Below are positions 18,101 to 26,789 of a DNA stretch of 64,000 bases, piece after piece. How positions within the stretch are numbered: the first letter of the stretch is position 1; every line of letters begins with the position of its first letter. The translations under genes and the position numbers were made by a program. Under the pieces are notes generated by a model, which saw only the letters and a program-made list of their open reading frames with translations, had not been told where the DNA came from and ran no database searches. The stretch is from Candidatus Sulfotelmatobacter sp. (GTDB taxonomy: Bacteria; Acidobacteriota; Terriglobia; Terriglobales; Acidobacteriaceae), in assembly GCA_017883385.1 (NCBI GenBank), contig JADGNQ010000004.1, positions 1 through 64,000 of the forward strand. Direction: 5' to 3'.

Positions 18101-18238
18101 TCTCACCGCGCGCAGCCGGGTGCTTAACCCGGCGCGACTGGGAAGAATGAGTTTTTTGAGTGCCGCGAGGCGAGCCTCTACAAACAGCGCAATGGTTGCG
18201 CCGCGAAGCGGCCGAATCGAGGGGTCCCGCTTGAACAT
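15116..18238 (-). CDS. PAS-GGDEF-EAL protein (c-di-GMP synthesis/degradation)
   Basis: 1040 residues. Two hydrophobic segments lie at about 45-95. Four PAS/PAC units follow (about 105-225, 230-350, 355-480 and 485-605), each ending in DITxRKxAEE-like linkers. The GGDEF domain has an intact catalytic motif, GGDEF at 683-687. The EAL domain has E811-A812-L813 and the DDFGTGYSSFSYL metal-site segment, so both diguanylate cyclase and phosphodiesterase activities are possible. The protein probably sits in the inner membrane and sets cyclic-di-GMP levels in response to a PAS-sensed signal. I see no ribosome site before the start, and the true start could be somewhat downstream. Confidence 0.9.
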   Translation of the reverse strand: MFKRDPSIRPLRGATIALFVEARLAALKKLILPSRAGLSTRLRAVRAAAASGCIILAFEAAKHALYPGTSIFASNAVTILFASLVAALVTFAVLQKEAEGALRQSEIQYRLLFDSNPVPMWVFERKTLKFLAVNEAASRQYGFSRQEFLAMTIADIRPEEDIPDLLAATANPVHGLQEPTTWRHRKKNSAIIDVEIVAHDVDFHGIEAELVAARDVTERKRAEETVERLASIVEFSDDAIIGKNMDGVITSWNRAAEKMYGYTAAEVVGRDLCFLFPVEKHPEMRALMERIASGQSIECLETQRLTKTGSLLDMSMSISPIRDATGRITGASTIARDITLHKRSEEQLKLQSAALEAAANAIVITDYEGNIVWVNRAFTTMTGYTAEEVLGKNARVLKSGLQAGTFYADLWSTISSGMVWKGEIVNRRKDGTTYTEEMTITPVTRDVRNPANRYFIAIKQDITGRKKAEEALSFKTALLEAQTETTIDGILVVDESDHIVLANKQFALHFEIPEELLSTGDDRIVLRHVADKIEGPADFVERVKYLNTHRDEKSRDEIRFKNGTIFDRYSAPLVDSKGCYRGRIWYFRDITDRKLAEERIQFLAYYDALTGLPNRVLLQDRLAKALANARRRNEKVALLFLNLDRFKDINDSLGHSVGDLLLQKVAERLRTLARDQDTVARVGGDEFLIVLTGLIDVSGAAIAAERIVNMMTAEFEVQGHSLSVRCSIGVSLFPEHGADCETLIKNGDAAMYSAKESGRNNVKFFAEDMNAEVVERLTLENRLRLALDKNELFLMYQPQMEIASGRITGLEALLRWQHPDLGLVPPDRFIRIAENSGLIVPIGEWVLRTACSQARKWQEDGLPAVTVAVNVSAVQFRQEGFCELVRSVLRDTGLAAQYLELELTESLLLANPDLVLSVVQELKAMGVTLAIDDFGTGYSSFSYLRQFQVNRLKIDRSFIRDVEVKPDDAAITTAIISMAKSLNLRVIAEGVENEAQLSFLRANQCDEIQGYYFSKPLAVDKVPEKLRGGAGRALSAKTGV

Positions 18239-18802
18239 AATTCACAAGATCGGCATGAACTGATTTGCCGATGAATCGCGGCCGGGGGAAGGCTGCGCCT
18301 GCGAAGGAGTGATGCATCCGGATAACCAGTCCCAATTCCGCTCTAAGCTATTGATTCAACACGTTCTGGGGGAGCGGGGCGAACGGTTAAGAGCAGTCCG
18401 GGTTGTGCCTGGTGTGGACACGGTTCCAGTTCTTGGACGGTGCGCGTTTTCCGGGGCCGGGCAAGAAGCTGGACCGACTGGTAAGGAGCGCGGCTCACCG
18501 GAGACGGCATGCAATTTCGTGCATAGTCTTGCCAGCGACGGCACCCAGAGACTTCCTTCTCTATTCTCAACCGGAGCAAGTCGTGGTAGGCTTCCGAGCG
18601 TTTTGAAAACGGGATTGGCAGAGTATTCTTCCGTGAACTGAAAAAAAAAGCTGAAACAAAAAAGGTTCATGCTGCACTATCCCCATGATTAGCCCATACG
18701 GGCCATTTGTGAATGGCGTCCATTCCCCCCGGCCAAGCGCATGGCCATAGCACGATCACTCCTCCCTCTTAAGGGGAGAACCAACTTTTAAGGAGATCCT
18801 CA
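18239..18802. other. Gene-free leader region between divergent genes
   Basis: No coding frame here looks real. The last 100 bases before the S53 gene contain small inverted repeats (ATGG-CGT-CCAT, GGCC...GGCC and CCCTCTTAAGGGG) and end with TTTTAAGGAGATCCTCA before the ATG. The same TTTTAAGGAGA ribosome-site context precedes the secreted protein at 44486. Promoters for both flanking genes must lie here, but I cannot place them. Confidence 0.4.
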
Positions 18803-21718
18803 ATGCTGCATCGCAAGCAGTTCACCCGCGGCCGTGTGTCCGGGAATTGGACCGTTCCATGTGCCCTGTTTGGGGCACTGTTGGCTGTATTGCCGGGGAC
18901 CGGCAACGCACAGACCGACGAAGCCTTTTCCAAGCCAGCTTCCGCTCCCGTAGTTACAGCGAACCCTTTCGTGAACACCCACGCGTCGCCGAAAGGGATC
19001 ACACCGAACGAAGTCATGGCCGGTTCCGCCAGCCTGCAGGGACCACTCGATGGAACGCAGAAGTTGAGACTGGTCATCGCGCTCTACCCGCCGAACCTCG
19101 AGAAGGAAAACAAATTTCTGGAAGACCTGCAGACGAAGGGGTCGCCCTCGTATGGCAGATTTCTGACGGCGGCCGAGTGGAACAAACGCTTTGATCCGAC
19201 GCCGGCGCAGGAGAAGGCGGTGATCGACTGGGCGGTGAGCCAGGGATTCACGGTCTCCCAACGGTATCCGAACCGGTTGCTGGTGGACGTGGAAGCGCCC
19301 GTGGCAGCGATCGAGTCGGCGTTCGGACTGAAGATGAATAACTATTTGACCGCGGACGGAAAGCAGCGGTTCTCCGCCGATCGCGATCCGGTTCTGCCCT
19401 CCAGCCTGATCGGAATTGTGCAGAATGTGCAGGGTCTGAACAACATGCGGACGCTGCATCCGATGAATAAGAGCGCGGTACTGCCGGAATTTCCGACGTA
19501 TGCGCCCGGGCCAGTGGTGGGAAAACCATCTGCGGCGTCGGCGCGCTCTACCGGCGCAAAGCCGGCGTCTCTGACCGGCAAGAAGAGCGTGAAGCCTCCG
19601 ATCACGGGCGGAGCATACGATCCGACGGATATTTACAGCTCGGAAGCGTACGACGTTGCGGCGCTCTACAATCAGGGGCACTGCTGCAATCCGTTCCACG
19701 TATCCAGTGGTTCTCCGCGAGAAACGACGATCGCGATCGCGACTGCCGGAGCGCAGGACTGGAACGATATCGCCGGGTTCCACAGCACATATCCTTACAT
19801 CGCCTACAACATGTTGCAGATTCCGATTGACGGCACAACCGTGCCCTGCAATCCCAACAACCAGGCGTGCGACGGCGAAGGCACAATGGACGCGGAGTGG
19901 TCGACCGCCATGTCGAACAGCTTCGGCAGCCAGTTCGACACTTCGTCCGTGTTTCTCTACGACGGCATAAATCCGCAGTTCAGCACCTTTGACGATATTT
20001 ACAACCGCATTCTGAGCGACAACAGCACGCGCATCATGAGCACGAGCTGGGGTTGCGCGGAAGTGAGCTGCTACGACACCACGGACATCAATACCACGCA
20101 TGGAATTTTCGCCAGCATGGTGGGGCAAGGCTGGACGCTGGTGGCGGCCTCAGGCGATCAGGGCGCGACCGCGGGTTGCGGGGACGCAGAGCGCGTGCAG
20201 TATCCCTCTTCGGATCCGTTCGTTGTCGGAGCGGGCGGGACCACACTTACCCTGGACAGCAGCGGTAATTTCGTGAGCCACCAGACGTGGACCGGCGGAC
20301 CGTTCGGATGCGGCTCCAACGATGGTGGAGGCACGGGCGGCGCCAGCGCTGTATGGGGAATTCCAAGCTGGCAGAGCTACGTCACCTTCCTGACTTCTCG
20401 CGGCGTGCCGGACCTTTCGCTGAATGCCGACTGGTACAACACTCCGCAGAATCTGTACTTCGGAGGGTTTCTCTCAGGCAACGGAGGCACGAGCATCGTA
20501 GCGCCGGAACTGGCGGGCATCTTCGCTCAGTTCAACGCCTACCTGCTGACGCTCGGGAACAACTGCAAGAATGAAGGTGGACCATGCGCACCCATGGGTG
20601 GCCTGGTGAACCAGATGGACTACTGGTTTGCTCAGGTTCCCACGTATGCGCCGCACTACCCGTACTACGACATAACCAGCGGCTGCAACAACAATGACGT
20701 CACCGCGTTCTACGGACTCAGTTACTACTGCGCAATCACGGGCTATGATCGTGCTACTGGATTGGGCTCGTTCAACGCCCTGCAACTTGCCTGGGCGATT
20801 AACACCTACCGAGCGGGTGACTTCGGTGATCCGTTTGTGAACTTCAGTGGGCCGACCGTGAACCACTGGTACAACACCGACCAAACGGTAAGCTGGACGG
20901 TGGGAGATACTTCCGGACTCAGCGGATACTCGCCGAACGGCGTTGCCGGCTTCAGCCAGGGTTGGGATTTTGATCCGGGTGACCCCACCAGCGAAGCGAC
21001 TCCTGGTTTCGGGAATTCATTCTACAGCGGTCCACAATTCCCGAATGCCACGAGCGGATACCTGAATGTGTCCTGGATTGGCCAAGGTTGCCACACGGCG
21101 AATGTTCGTCCGTGGGATAACTCGGGCTTCTCACTCGACGCAGCCTACGGTCCGGTCTGCTACGACATCGGGCCGCCGGTTTCCAAGGCTACCCTCAACG
21201 GAACCAAGCAGGGGAGCATCTACATCACTCCTGTCACGGTTAACATGAGCGCGACCGACAGCCTGAGCGGAGTTTCCGGGATTTTCTATATCAACAGCTC
21301 CGGGACTCACGCCTACACCGGACCGTTTAACGTATCGACGACCGGTCAACACTCCTTCACCTACTACAGCACGGATGTGGCGGGGAACGTGGAGACGGGC
21401 AAGAAGGTAAACTTCACGATCGAATCGCCGACGAAGACGGCACTGACTTCTTCGGTGAATCCGTCGAAGAAGGGTCAGCAGATTTCCTTCTTCGCGGTGG
21501 TTACCACATCGTTCGGCGGCGCGGCCAGCGGTACCGTTCAGTTCAAGGACGGCACCAAGCTGCTCGCCAGCAGAACGCTCAACACGACCACCCACCAGAC
21601 GCGGTACCAGACGTCCAATCTGGCAGTGGGCAGCCACAACATCACGGCTACCTACCTGTCGAATGGACACGACGAGACCAGCGTCTCGAACGTGGTGGTG
21701 CAGGTAGTGACCAACTAA
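18803..21718 (+). CDS. S53 family (sedolisin/kumamolisin) secreted serine-carboxyl protease
   Basis: 971 residues with AAGGAG upstream. A signal peptide ends near GNAQ (about 36). A pro-kumamolisin activation domain covers about 60-215. The catalytic domain has E359-x3-D363 (GEGTMDAEW), the oxyanion D452 in SGDQG and nucleophile S564 in GGTS, so the full sedolisin set is present. C-terminal additions are an OmpL47-like/chitobiase-type beta domain (about 800-870, SATDSLSGV) and an Ig-like domain (about 875-970, SGTVQFKDGTKLL). These enzymes hydrolyse proteins at acidic pH after self-removal of the propeptide. It is an extracellular degradative enzyme, followed by a strong terminator. Confidence 0.93.
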   Translation: MLHRKQFTRGRVSGNWTVPCALFGALLAVLPGTGNAQTDEAFSKPASAPVVTANPFVNTHASPKGITPNEVMAGSASLQGPLDGTQKLRLVIALYPPNLEKENKFLEDLQTKGSPSYGRFLTAAEWNKRFDPTPAQEKAVIDWAVSQGFTVSQRYPNRLLVDVEAPVAAIESAFGLKMNNYLTADGKQRFSADRDPVLPSSLIGIVQNVQGLNNMRTLHPMNKSAVLPEFPTYAPGPVVGKPSAASARSTGAKPASLTGKKSVKPPITGGAYDPTDIYSSEAYDVAALYNQGHCCNPFHVSSGSPRETTIAIATAGAQDWNDIAGFHSTYPYIAYNMLQIPIDGTTVPCNPNNQACDGEGTMDAEWSTAMSNSFGSQFDTSSVFLYDGINPQFSTFDDIYNRILSDNSTRIMSTSWGCAEVSCYDTTDINTTHGIFASMVGQGWTLVAASGDQGATAGCGDAERVQYPSSDPFVVGAGGTTLTLDSSGNFVSHQTWTGGPFGCGSNDGGGTGGASAVWGIPSWQSYVTFLTSRGVPDLSLNADWYNTPQNLYFGGFLSGNGGTSIVAPELAGIFAQFNAYLLTLGNNCKNEGGPCAPMGGLVNQMDYWFAQVPTYAPHYPYYDITSGCNNNDVTAFYGLSYYCAITGYDRATGLGSFNALQLAWAINTYRAGDFGDPFVNFSGPTVNHWYNTDQTVSWTVGDTSGLSGYSPNGVAGFSQGWDFDPGDPTSEATPGFGNSFYSGPQFPNATSGYLNVSWIGQGCHTANVRPWDNSGFSLDAAYGPVCYDIGPPVSKATLNGTKQGSIYITPVTVNMSATDSLSGVSGIFYINSSGTHAYTGPFNVSTTGQHSFTYYSTDVAGNVETGKKVNFTIESPTKTALTSSVNPSKKGQQISFFAVVTTSFGGAASGTVQFKDGTKLLASRTLNTTTHQTRYQTSNLAVGSHNITATYLSNGHDETSVSNVVVQVVTN

Positions 21719-21740
21719 GAGTAAAGGTTACAAAAACTCG

Positions 21741-21780
21741 AGCCCGGCAGGCCGCGATCTGGCCCGCCGGGCTTTTTTTA
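21741..21780 (+). terminator. Rho-independent terminator after the S53 protease gene
   Basis: A GC-rich stem, AGCCCGGC...GCCGGGCT, with inner GGCC pairs is followed directly by seven T residues. It lies 22 bases after the stop codon. Confidence 0.9.
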
Positions 21781-21910
21781 TTCGTCATTTTCGACGGATG
21801 GGAAATGTGCACGCGAATGAGAACACCCAGGCGCTCGGGAACGTCGCTGACCGCGAGGCTCTGGTATGCGGCTGGACCGAGATCTTGCGAATACACGGAA
21901 GCAGATTTCG

Positions 21911-23038
21911 CTATGCCTTGGTGACGTTCGCGGCCGACCAACTTTTGACAAATTCTCCCAGCCGGTTCAGGGCGACAGGAAATTTGTCGGTCATGGCCGT
22001 GAAGCCAAGGCGAAAATGCGAGGGCGCATCCCAACAATCCCCGGGGGCGAGCAGAATGCCCTGTTCCGCAGCCGCCTGGCAAAAGGCGCGGCTGTTCTCT
22101 CCACTGACCAGCCATGGGAAGGCGGTCATTCCGCCACGAGGAGGAATCCAGGCAAGCGTCTCACGATGCTCGGACATGAAGGAGGCAAGCTGCCGAAGAT
22201 TCTGAGTTGCGATTTGCTGCGTTCGCCCGAGGACGATATCGCGGTGGCGCATGGCAGTCTCCGCCAGCATTTCTCCGGCAGTATTGTTGGAAATGGAAAA
22301 AATCGTGCGCGCATTCCAGTAGCGCTCGCGGCGCTTGGAATCGTGCTCGATCATCCAACCGGTCCGCACTCCGGCTAAAGGGAAAGCTTTCGAGAAATCA
22401 TGGATGACGGTGGCATGCGGGAGACGGGAGGCCGATCTTGTCGCCTGTCCATGATAGATCGGATGGTAGACCTCATCGCTGACCAGTTGAATTTCACGAG
22501 ACGCTGTGAACTCGTGCAAGCTGTCCAGTTCGGCATCGCTGATCGTGGCGCCCGTGGGATTGTGGGGACTGTTGACCAGAATCAACTTGGTATTTCGATC
22601 CGCGAGTTGCTTGATCTCCTCGAGATCGATACCGAAGTCGTTCTCTTTCCGAACAGCGTAGTAGCGAATCTCGATCCCAAGGGATTCGGGCAGGGCGGAA
22701 AAGGGAGGATAGCCTGGTTGAGGCAGGACAACATTGGCTCCGGGCTCCGTGGCCAGCCACATCAGAATAAGAAGTGCCTCAGAGGCACCGGTTACGACTT
22801 GGACAGCGTCGACATTCACAGCCTGCATGTCAGCGATGGCTGCGCGTAAGCCCTCTGCACCTGCTGGGCGGCTGTAGCCCAACTTGTGATTCAAGAAGCG
22901 CTCCCGCTCCTCCTCACTGGCGAGGTTCAGGATCTCATTCAGGGTCCAGCGCGGTCCTTCGCTTGCGGCCAGGTTGAATTCGATGTCGTGCTCGTAGGTG
23001 TCCAGCCACATGTCCAGCAGGAAGGGCTTCAAGCGCAT
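21911..23038 (-). CDS. Pyridoxal-phosphate aminotransferase, class I/II
   Basis: 375 residues, the usual length for fold-type I aminotransferases. Visible features are TGASEALLILMWLA (phosphate-binding turn), SPHNPTGATISDAEL (the NPTG motif), SDEVYHPIYHG, the PLP lysine K217 in HDFSKAF and the substrate-carboxylate arginine in HFRLGF. It transfers an amino group between an amino acid and a 2-oxo acid; the substrate cannot be told from the sequence. GAGGTG precedes the start. The gene stands alone in the minus direction, with its end close to the S53 terminator. Confidence 0.9.
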   Translation of the reverse strand: MRLKPFLLDMWLDTYEHDIEFNLAASEGPRWTLNEILNLASEEERERFLNHKLGYSRPAGAEGLRAAIADMQAVNVDAVQVVTGASEALLILMWLATEPGANVVLPQPGYPPFSALPESLGIEIRYYAVRKENDFGIDLEEIKQLADRNTKLILVNSPHNPTGATISDAELDSLHEFTASREIQLVSDEVYHPIYHGQATRSASRLPHATVIHDFSKAFPLAGVRTGWMIEHDSKRRERYWNARTIFSISNNTAGEMLAETAMRHRDIVLGRTQQIATQNLRQLASFMSEHRETLAWIPPRGGMTAFPWLVSGENSRAFCQAAAEQGILLAPGDCWDAPSHFRLGFTAMTDKFPVALNRLGEFVKSWSAANVTKA

Positions 23039-23182
23039 GTCGCACCTCGAGGGGTTAGATTAGCCGATCGTCAGGCCGGTCTCAGAAAACTTTCATGCGC
23101 TCGCTTTGGGATTGGCATGGCGATCATGACCGACCCACTCTCTTCGTCGCAGTCCGCCACTCAAGGTGAACTCAGGCGCCCG

Positions 23183-23325
23183 TCACAGATAGCTGAGCCA
23201 AGTCCAGTTACGATGCCGACTCCGGAATTCCATGAACCACAGACACGGCAAGTAGAGAATTGCCACAGCCCAAACCCACATGGCGTAGATAAAGGGCAGA
23301 CCGTGGCCAGAGACCTGTTGAATTG
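23183..23325 (-). pseudogene. C-terminal remnant of a DUF1624-type membrane acyltransferase
   Basis: The minus strand reads GHGLPFIYAMWVWAVAILYL, then PCLWFMEFRSRHRNWTWLSYL and a stop. This is the last membrane helix and the signature WLSYL end of DUF1624 / heparan-alpha-glucosaminide N-acetyltransferase-like proteins. Only about 45 residues survive and no start or catalytic part is present, so this is the tail of a deleted gene. It lies between the aminotransferase and the beta-helix gene. Confidence 0.55.
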
Positions 23326-23384
23326 ACTTTCCGCGCCGAGTGGAGAGGAACGCGCGGGGACGCGCCAGTCTCTGAGTTGCCTCC

Positions 23385-24542
23385 CTACGGAATGGTCACG
23401 GTGTCACCGGCCAGTAGGTTGTCACACTGCACGCTGGTGGCGTTGCCGATGTTCGCTCCCCCAGTAGTGAGCGATCTCGCATCGCAGAAGAGATCGGTGG
23501 CGTTCCCGCTAATTACGGTGGGTGGATGGGACGACCCCACTGCAGTGCTGGACTGGTTGACCACGACCAAGCCTCCGTGCTGGCTCCCGGTGATGATGGA
23601 ACCGTCGAGGTCCGCGTGTGAGTTGTTCGTGACGAAGACACCATGGCCCTGGCTGCCTGACACGACGAGGTTGGCTCCCGCGTTGAAGGAACTGCTGTTG
23701 GAGACCAGCACGCCACCCGTGTTCCCACCCCAAGTCTGGCCGGGGTTGGTGATGCGGAGCTTCGCACTGGAGACATTGACGGATGCGCCACCGGCGAGTG
23801 AAACGCCGTAAAAATTCGTGCGGGCTGGGTTTTCGATGACGACATCGGTTGGTCCACCAAGCGGGAAATAGGTGTTGAAGTCGACCAGGTCGATGATCCC
23901 GCCTCCATACACATTCATGCCCACCTGCATGTTGCGAATGATGGTGCCGTACATGGTCACGTGGGAAGAGCCTACGTCCATGCCGGCGTGCCACGCCACC
24001 CCGGTCGAGTCCTCGAACAGACTGCGCTCCACGTGCACATCCGAGAGGTCGTAGACGCCGAGAGGAGAATATCCCGGATCGCGCGCGGTCACATGGGCGA
24101 TCGATACCTGGCTGGCCTCGAAAATAATGATCCCCTCGGTTCCGCCCTGGATCGTCAAGTTGCGCAGCCGGATGTCGCTGCTGCCGTGGCCAATCCCGAT
24201 CGCCGGGACAGTCGTAACGTCGGCTTGGACGCTGAACCCATCGACGGTGACGCTCTGTGAGGACTCGATCAGCAACAGGCTGAGCGGGAGAGTACCCGGA
24301 CCTACAGTCGGCTGGTGTAGCGCGGCTCCAGGGAGCGCTTTCAGTGTAAGCCGATCGAACCCGGTGATTCGAACGTACTCGGTGCAGGTCCCGTTTACCG
24401 TTACGGTGTTCGGCGTGTTCCTGTCCAGCTTGGACAATGCCTTATTCAGTGACTGGCCTGCGTTGCAGTCCACGGCAACCTGTGCGGCCCATAACGAGTT
24501 GACCACGAAGGTAAGTGCTATCAGAGTAAGTGCTCGGATCAT
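23385..24542 (-). CDS. Secreted right-handed parallel beta-helix protein
   Basis: 385 residues with AGGAG upstream and a signal peptide (MIRALTLIALTFVVNSLWA). From about 85 onward the chain has short repeats typical of pectin-lyase-like beta-helices (SVTVDGFSV, DIRLRNLTIQG, QVSIAHVTARD, DVHVERSLFED and so on). Cysteines near both ends (VDCNAGQ, FCDARS, VQCDN) may form disulfides. Such proteins bind or cleave polysaccharides. I cannot identify catalytic residues, so a binding or structural role is equally possible. Confidence 0.75.
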   Translation of the reverse strand: MIRALTLIALTFVVNSLWAAQVAVDCNAGQSLNKALSKLDRNTPNTVTVNGTCTEYVRITGFDRLTLKALPGAALHQPTVGPGTLPLSLLLIESSQSVTVDGFSVQADVTTVPAIGIGHGSSDIRLRNLTIQGGTEGIIIFEASQVSIAHVTARDPGYSPLGVYDLSDVHVERSLFEDSTGVAWHAGMDVGSSHVTMYGTIIRNMQVGMNVYGGGIIDLVDFNTYFPLGGPTDVVIENPARTNFYGVSLAGGASVNVSSAKLRITNPGQTWGGNTGGVLVSNSSSFNAGANLVVSGSQGHGVFVTNNSHADLDGSIITGSQHGGLVVVNQSSTAVGSSHPPTVISGNATDLFCDARSLTTGGANIGNATSVQCDNLLAGDTVTIP

Positions 24543-25113
24543 GTGAGGTATCTCCTGTAGCCGAAGAGAATTGGTGGAACCAGGGCCGGAGAGAGCCGCT
24601 CAACCAAGGGTCAAAGGCTGAGCGAACGGAGACATGCTCCCTAGCAGGTGGGAGTATTGTGCCAGGAATCGATAAAGTCAAGAGGCAAGTATTTGCACTT
24701 TTCCATGATTCACAAACGGCTCTATGGCGCGGGGATCGGGACCGGCGCAGACCGCCTGGCGGTGTTCGCAGTTGGCGCTGCTGGCGAGCTTGCTCCCGCT
24801 TCCGGTCGCGCTCCGCGTCGACCGTTCGAGAACGTTGCTTTCCTTATTCTCTTTGTTCTTGTTCTCCTTAGTTCTTCTTATTCTCCTAGTGCCGTCCGTT
24901 TGCTCATCGGATTCCTTCGCTTCTGGGCAAACGGTCGGCTTTGTACGCACTGTCACACGCATGCGTGATTGAGATCACCAGCATCCCGCTTCATTCTCAA
25001 TACACACGACTTGCGACACGCTCCTGACCGATTCTGGTGTCGGTTGTTCGCGAGCTAATAGATTCGTAGTAATGATTGGGGTAGTCGCGACTCACTAGAA
25101 TGTCGCGACGCTC
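24543..25113. other. Intergenic region with pyrimidine-rich tract
   Basis: I see no convincing gene in this 570-base gap. The plus strand carries a long T/C-rich stretch at about 24838-24890, built of TTCTC/TTCTT units, which makes spurious low-complexity frames. A Crp/Fnr-like palindrome follows at 24965. Confidence 0.5.
24965..24978. promoter_or_regulatory. Crp/Fnr-like palindrome upstream of the tetraheme cytochrome gene
   Basis: GTGA-TTGAGA-TCAC is an inverted repeat with the spacing of Crp-family sites (TGTGA-N6-TCACA). It ends 135 bases before the cytochrome start. Similar sites occur at 40377 and 52567. Confidence 0.45.
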
Positions 25114-25521
25114 ATGATCTGCAAGCAGAACAACTCGTTCTCCCGGTTTGATATCGTCGCAGTCTTTCTGCTGCTACTGGCGGCGATGTCAGCGTGGGCG
25201 GTTGAGCACCCGGGCGTTGTCCCGAAGGATGCTGAATGTTCCTCGTGTCACGAGGCTAAGATCACTGGCAGGTCGGTGCATTCCGCGATGGCGATTGCGT
25301 GCACGGTGTGCCATCTGGCGAAGACGCAGGGCGACATGACCATCGTGAATCTGGTGATGCCGAAGGCGCAGATCTGCTTCGCGTGTCATGAGAAGTCCGC
25401 GGAACTACAGCAACACTCGACCCCTTTGAAAGGACAGTGCGTGGACTGTCACGATGCGCACAGCAGCGACCGGCGCATGTTGTTGTTGCGAGATGCGCCT
25501 GGAGCGCGCGGGCGGCCGTGA
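25114..25521 (+). CDS. Periplasmic tetraheme c-type cytochrome
   Basis: 135 residues with a hydrophobic N-terminal signal (FDIVAVFLLLLAAMSAWA). Four CxxCH heme sites are present: CSSCH, CTVCH, CFACH and CVDCH, each with further histidines nearby for axial ligation (HSAM, HSTP, HDAHSS). The arrangement resembles 'doubled CxxCH' cytochromes of respiratory chains. It is likely a periplasmic electron carrier. Unusually it stands alone, with no reductase, membrane quinol oxidase or porin genes beside it. I see no ribosome site before ATG 25114. Confidence 0.88.
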   Translation: MICKQNNSFSRFDIVAVFLLLLAAMSAWAVEHPGVVPKDAECSSCHEAKITGRSVHSAMAIACTVCHLAKTQGDMTIVNLVMPKAQICFACHEKSAELQQHSTPLKGQCVDCHDAHSSDRRMLLLRDAPGARGRP

Positions 25522-25539
25522 AGGATTCTGTGTCGTAGC

Positions 25540-25716
25540 TTCTCTTTCGCCCATCGGGTGAGCGTCAAAAAACAGTGCCGTCCCTTCGACGCGCTTTCGC
25601 TTGCTCAGAGCACGCTCTGCGGGACTCTGTCTCACTCGCGTCGCCTACCCCGGACTTACCCTTCGACTGCGCTCAGGGCAGGCTGGGGCTAATGAATATC
25701 GCCCCTTCGGGGCTCA
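25540..25716 (+). repeat. Composite hairpin repeat block with nested 26-bp unit
   Basis: From 25647 the block reads CCCCGGACTTAC, the 26-bp CCCTTCGAC...CTCAGGGCAGGCT unit (25659-25684), GGGGCTAATGAAT and a GCCCC-TTC-GGGGC hairpin. The preceding part (CTTTCGCCC..., CGTCCCTTCGACG..., GCGGGACTC) is a further variant stem, also seen at 26790, 42029 and 52668. No gene lies between 25522 and 25760. Confidence 0.65.
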
Positions 25717-25760
25717 TTTACTACCGCCGACCACTACTCTCCTAGTACTACCGCCGAGGG

Positions 25761-26168
25761 CTACTCCAGGGGACGGCCGATCTCCCAGTGATGGCCGAAG
25801 GGATCAACGACACGTCCTAAGCGCCAGCCGTGCTCTTCTCCGACGGGAAAGATCTGCTTGGCACCGGCGGCCAACGCGCTCGCGAAGACGGCGTCGGGAT
25901 CGGCCACCGTCAAGATGATTCGAACCGTGGCGCCGCCGAGAGACTCGGGACTGAAGTTGCCATGCTCGGGAGACTCGTCGCTCAGCCAGAACTCGGCGTC
26001 CGCCACGGAAAGGCGGGCGACTACGCTGCCGCCGTCGCCGTCAAGACGAAAAACCTCCGTCGCCCCGAATGCGGACTTGTAAAAGTCGACGGCGCGCGCA
26101 CTGTGGCGAACCGACAGCCACGGTGCAATCGTGGTGGCGATTTTTGCGGCAGGGCTATGGTTCGTCAT
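25761..26168 (-). CDS. VOC (glyoxalase/bleomycin-resistance) family protein
   Basis: 135 residues forming one vicinal-oxygen-chelate domain: IAPWLSVRHSARAVDFYKSAFGA, SVADAEFWLSDE, VADPDAVFASALAAGAKQIFPV and VDPFGHHWEIG. It belongs to the PhnB-like branch, whose members include metal-dependent dioxygenases and isomerases but are mostly uncharacterised. Its start overlaps the end of the preceding VOC gene by 14 bases, so the two are co-transcribed and may have arisen by duplication. Confidence 0.85.
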   Translation of the reverse strand: MTNHSPAAKIATTIAPWLSVRHSARAVDFYKSAFGATEVFRLDGDGGSVVARLSVADAEFWLSDESPEHGNFSPESLGGATVRIILTVADPDAVFASALAAGAKQIFPVGEEHGWRLGRVVDPFGHHWEIGRPLE

Positions 26169-26628
26169 GTGCCCTCTTTAAGGCTGCAATGTCGAGCTTA
26201 TCCATTTGCAGCATGGCCTTCATGACTCTGCCCGATTTCGCGGGATCTTTATCCTGCAACAACTGTCCCAAGACCGAGGGGATGATCTGCCATGACAAGC
26301 CAAATTTATCTTTGAGCCAGCCGCATCTTTCTATTTTTCCGCCGGCGGAGAGCTTCTCCCACAACTCGTCGAGCTCCGCCTGTGTCTCGCAGTTCACAAA
26401 GAACGAGATGGCTGGCGTAAAGCTGAATAGGGGTCCGCCGTTTAAGGCCATAAAGTGCTGGCCGTCGAGCTGGAAGGTCGCGGACATGACGGATCCCTTC
26501 GTTCCCGGCCCAGCGGCTCCATAGCGAGTAACGGTTCCAACCTTGGAGTTCTTGAAGATGGAGACGTAGAAGTTCATGGCATCTTCGGCTTGGTTGTCGA
26601 ACCACAAAAATGGGGTGATCTTTTGCAT
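26155..26628 (-). CDS. PhnB-like VOC family protein
   Basis: 157 residues with AGGAG upstream. [42 protein letters not shown] and [21 protein letters not shown] are characteristic of the PhnB / '3-demethylubiquinone-9 3-methyltransferase' VOC group. The chain ends with a helical tail ([22 protein letters not shown]), as is usual in this group. The enzymatic role is not established for the family. It is the first gene of a two-gene VOC operon. Confidence 0.88.
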   Translation of the reverse strand: MQKITPFLWFDNQAEDAMNFYVSIFKNSKVGTVTRYGAAGPGTKGSVMSATFQLDGQHFMALNGGPLFSFTPAISFFVNCETQAELDELWEKLSAGGKIERCGWLKDKFGLSWQIIPSVLGQLLQDKDPAKSGRVMKAMLQMDKLDIAALKRAHDEP

Positions 26629-26789
26629 GTTTTGCTCCTAGTGTTTTGTCTTCGGGCGGTCCCGCGGCTGCAATGGCGGCGACAAGTTCTTCACGCGCAA
26701 AAGGCATTTGTAGCACTTCGATGTGGACCCTCAGTGCGTCGGCCACTGTGCGGAAGATTTCGATTTCTGACCATCCCGTAAGAGTCTGT

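Noticed and set aside
18640-18802. Possible c-di-GMP or other riboswitch before the S53 gene
   Set aside because: Small inverted repeats are present, but none of the conserved GEMM or other riboswitch cores I know can be found.
24678-24962. Lys/Glu/Arg-rich minus-strand frame before the cytochrome
   Set aside because: The composition comes from a T/C-rich tract on the plus strand (TTCTC units), and no start signal is present.
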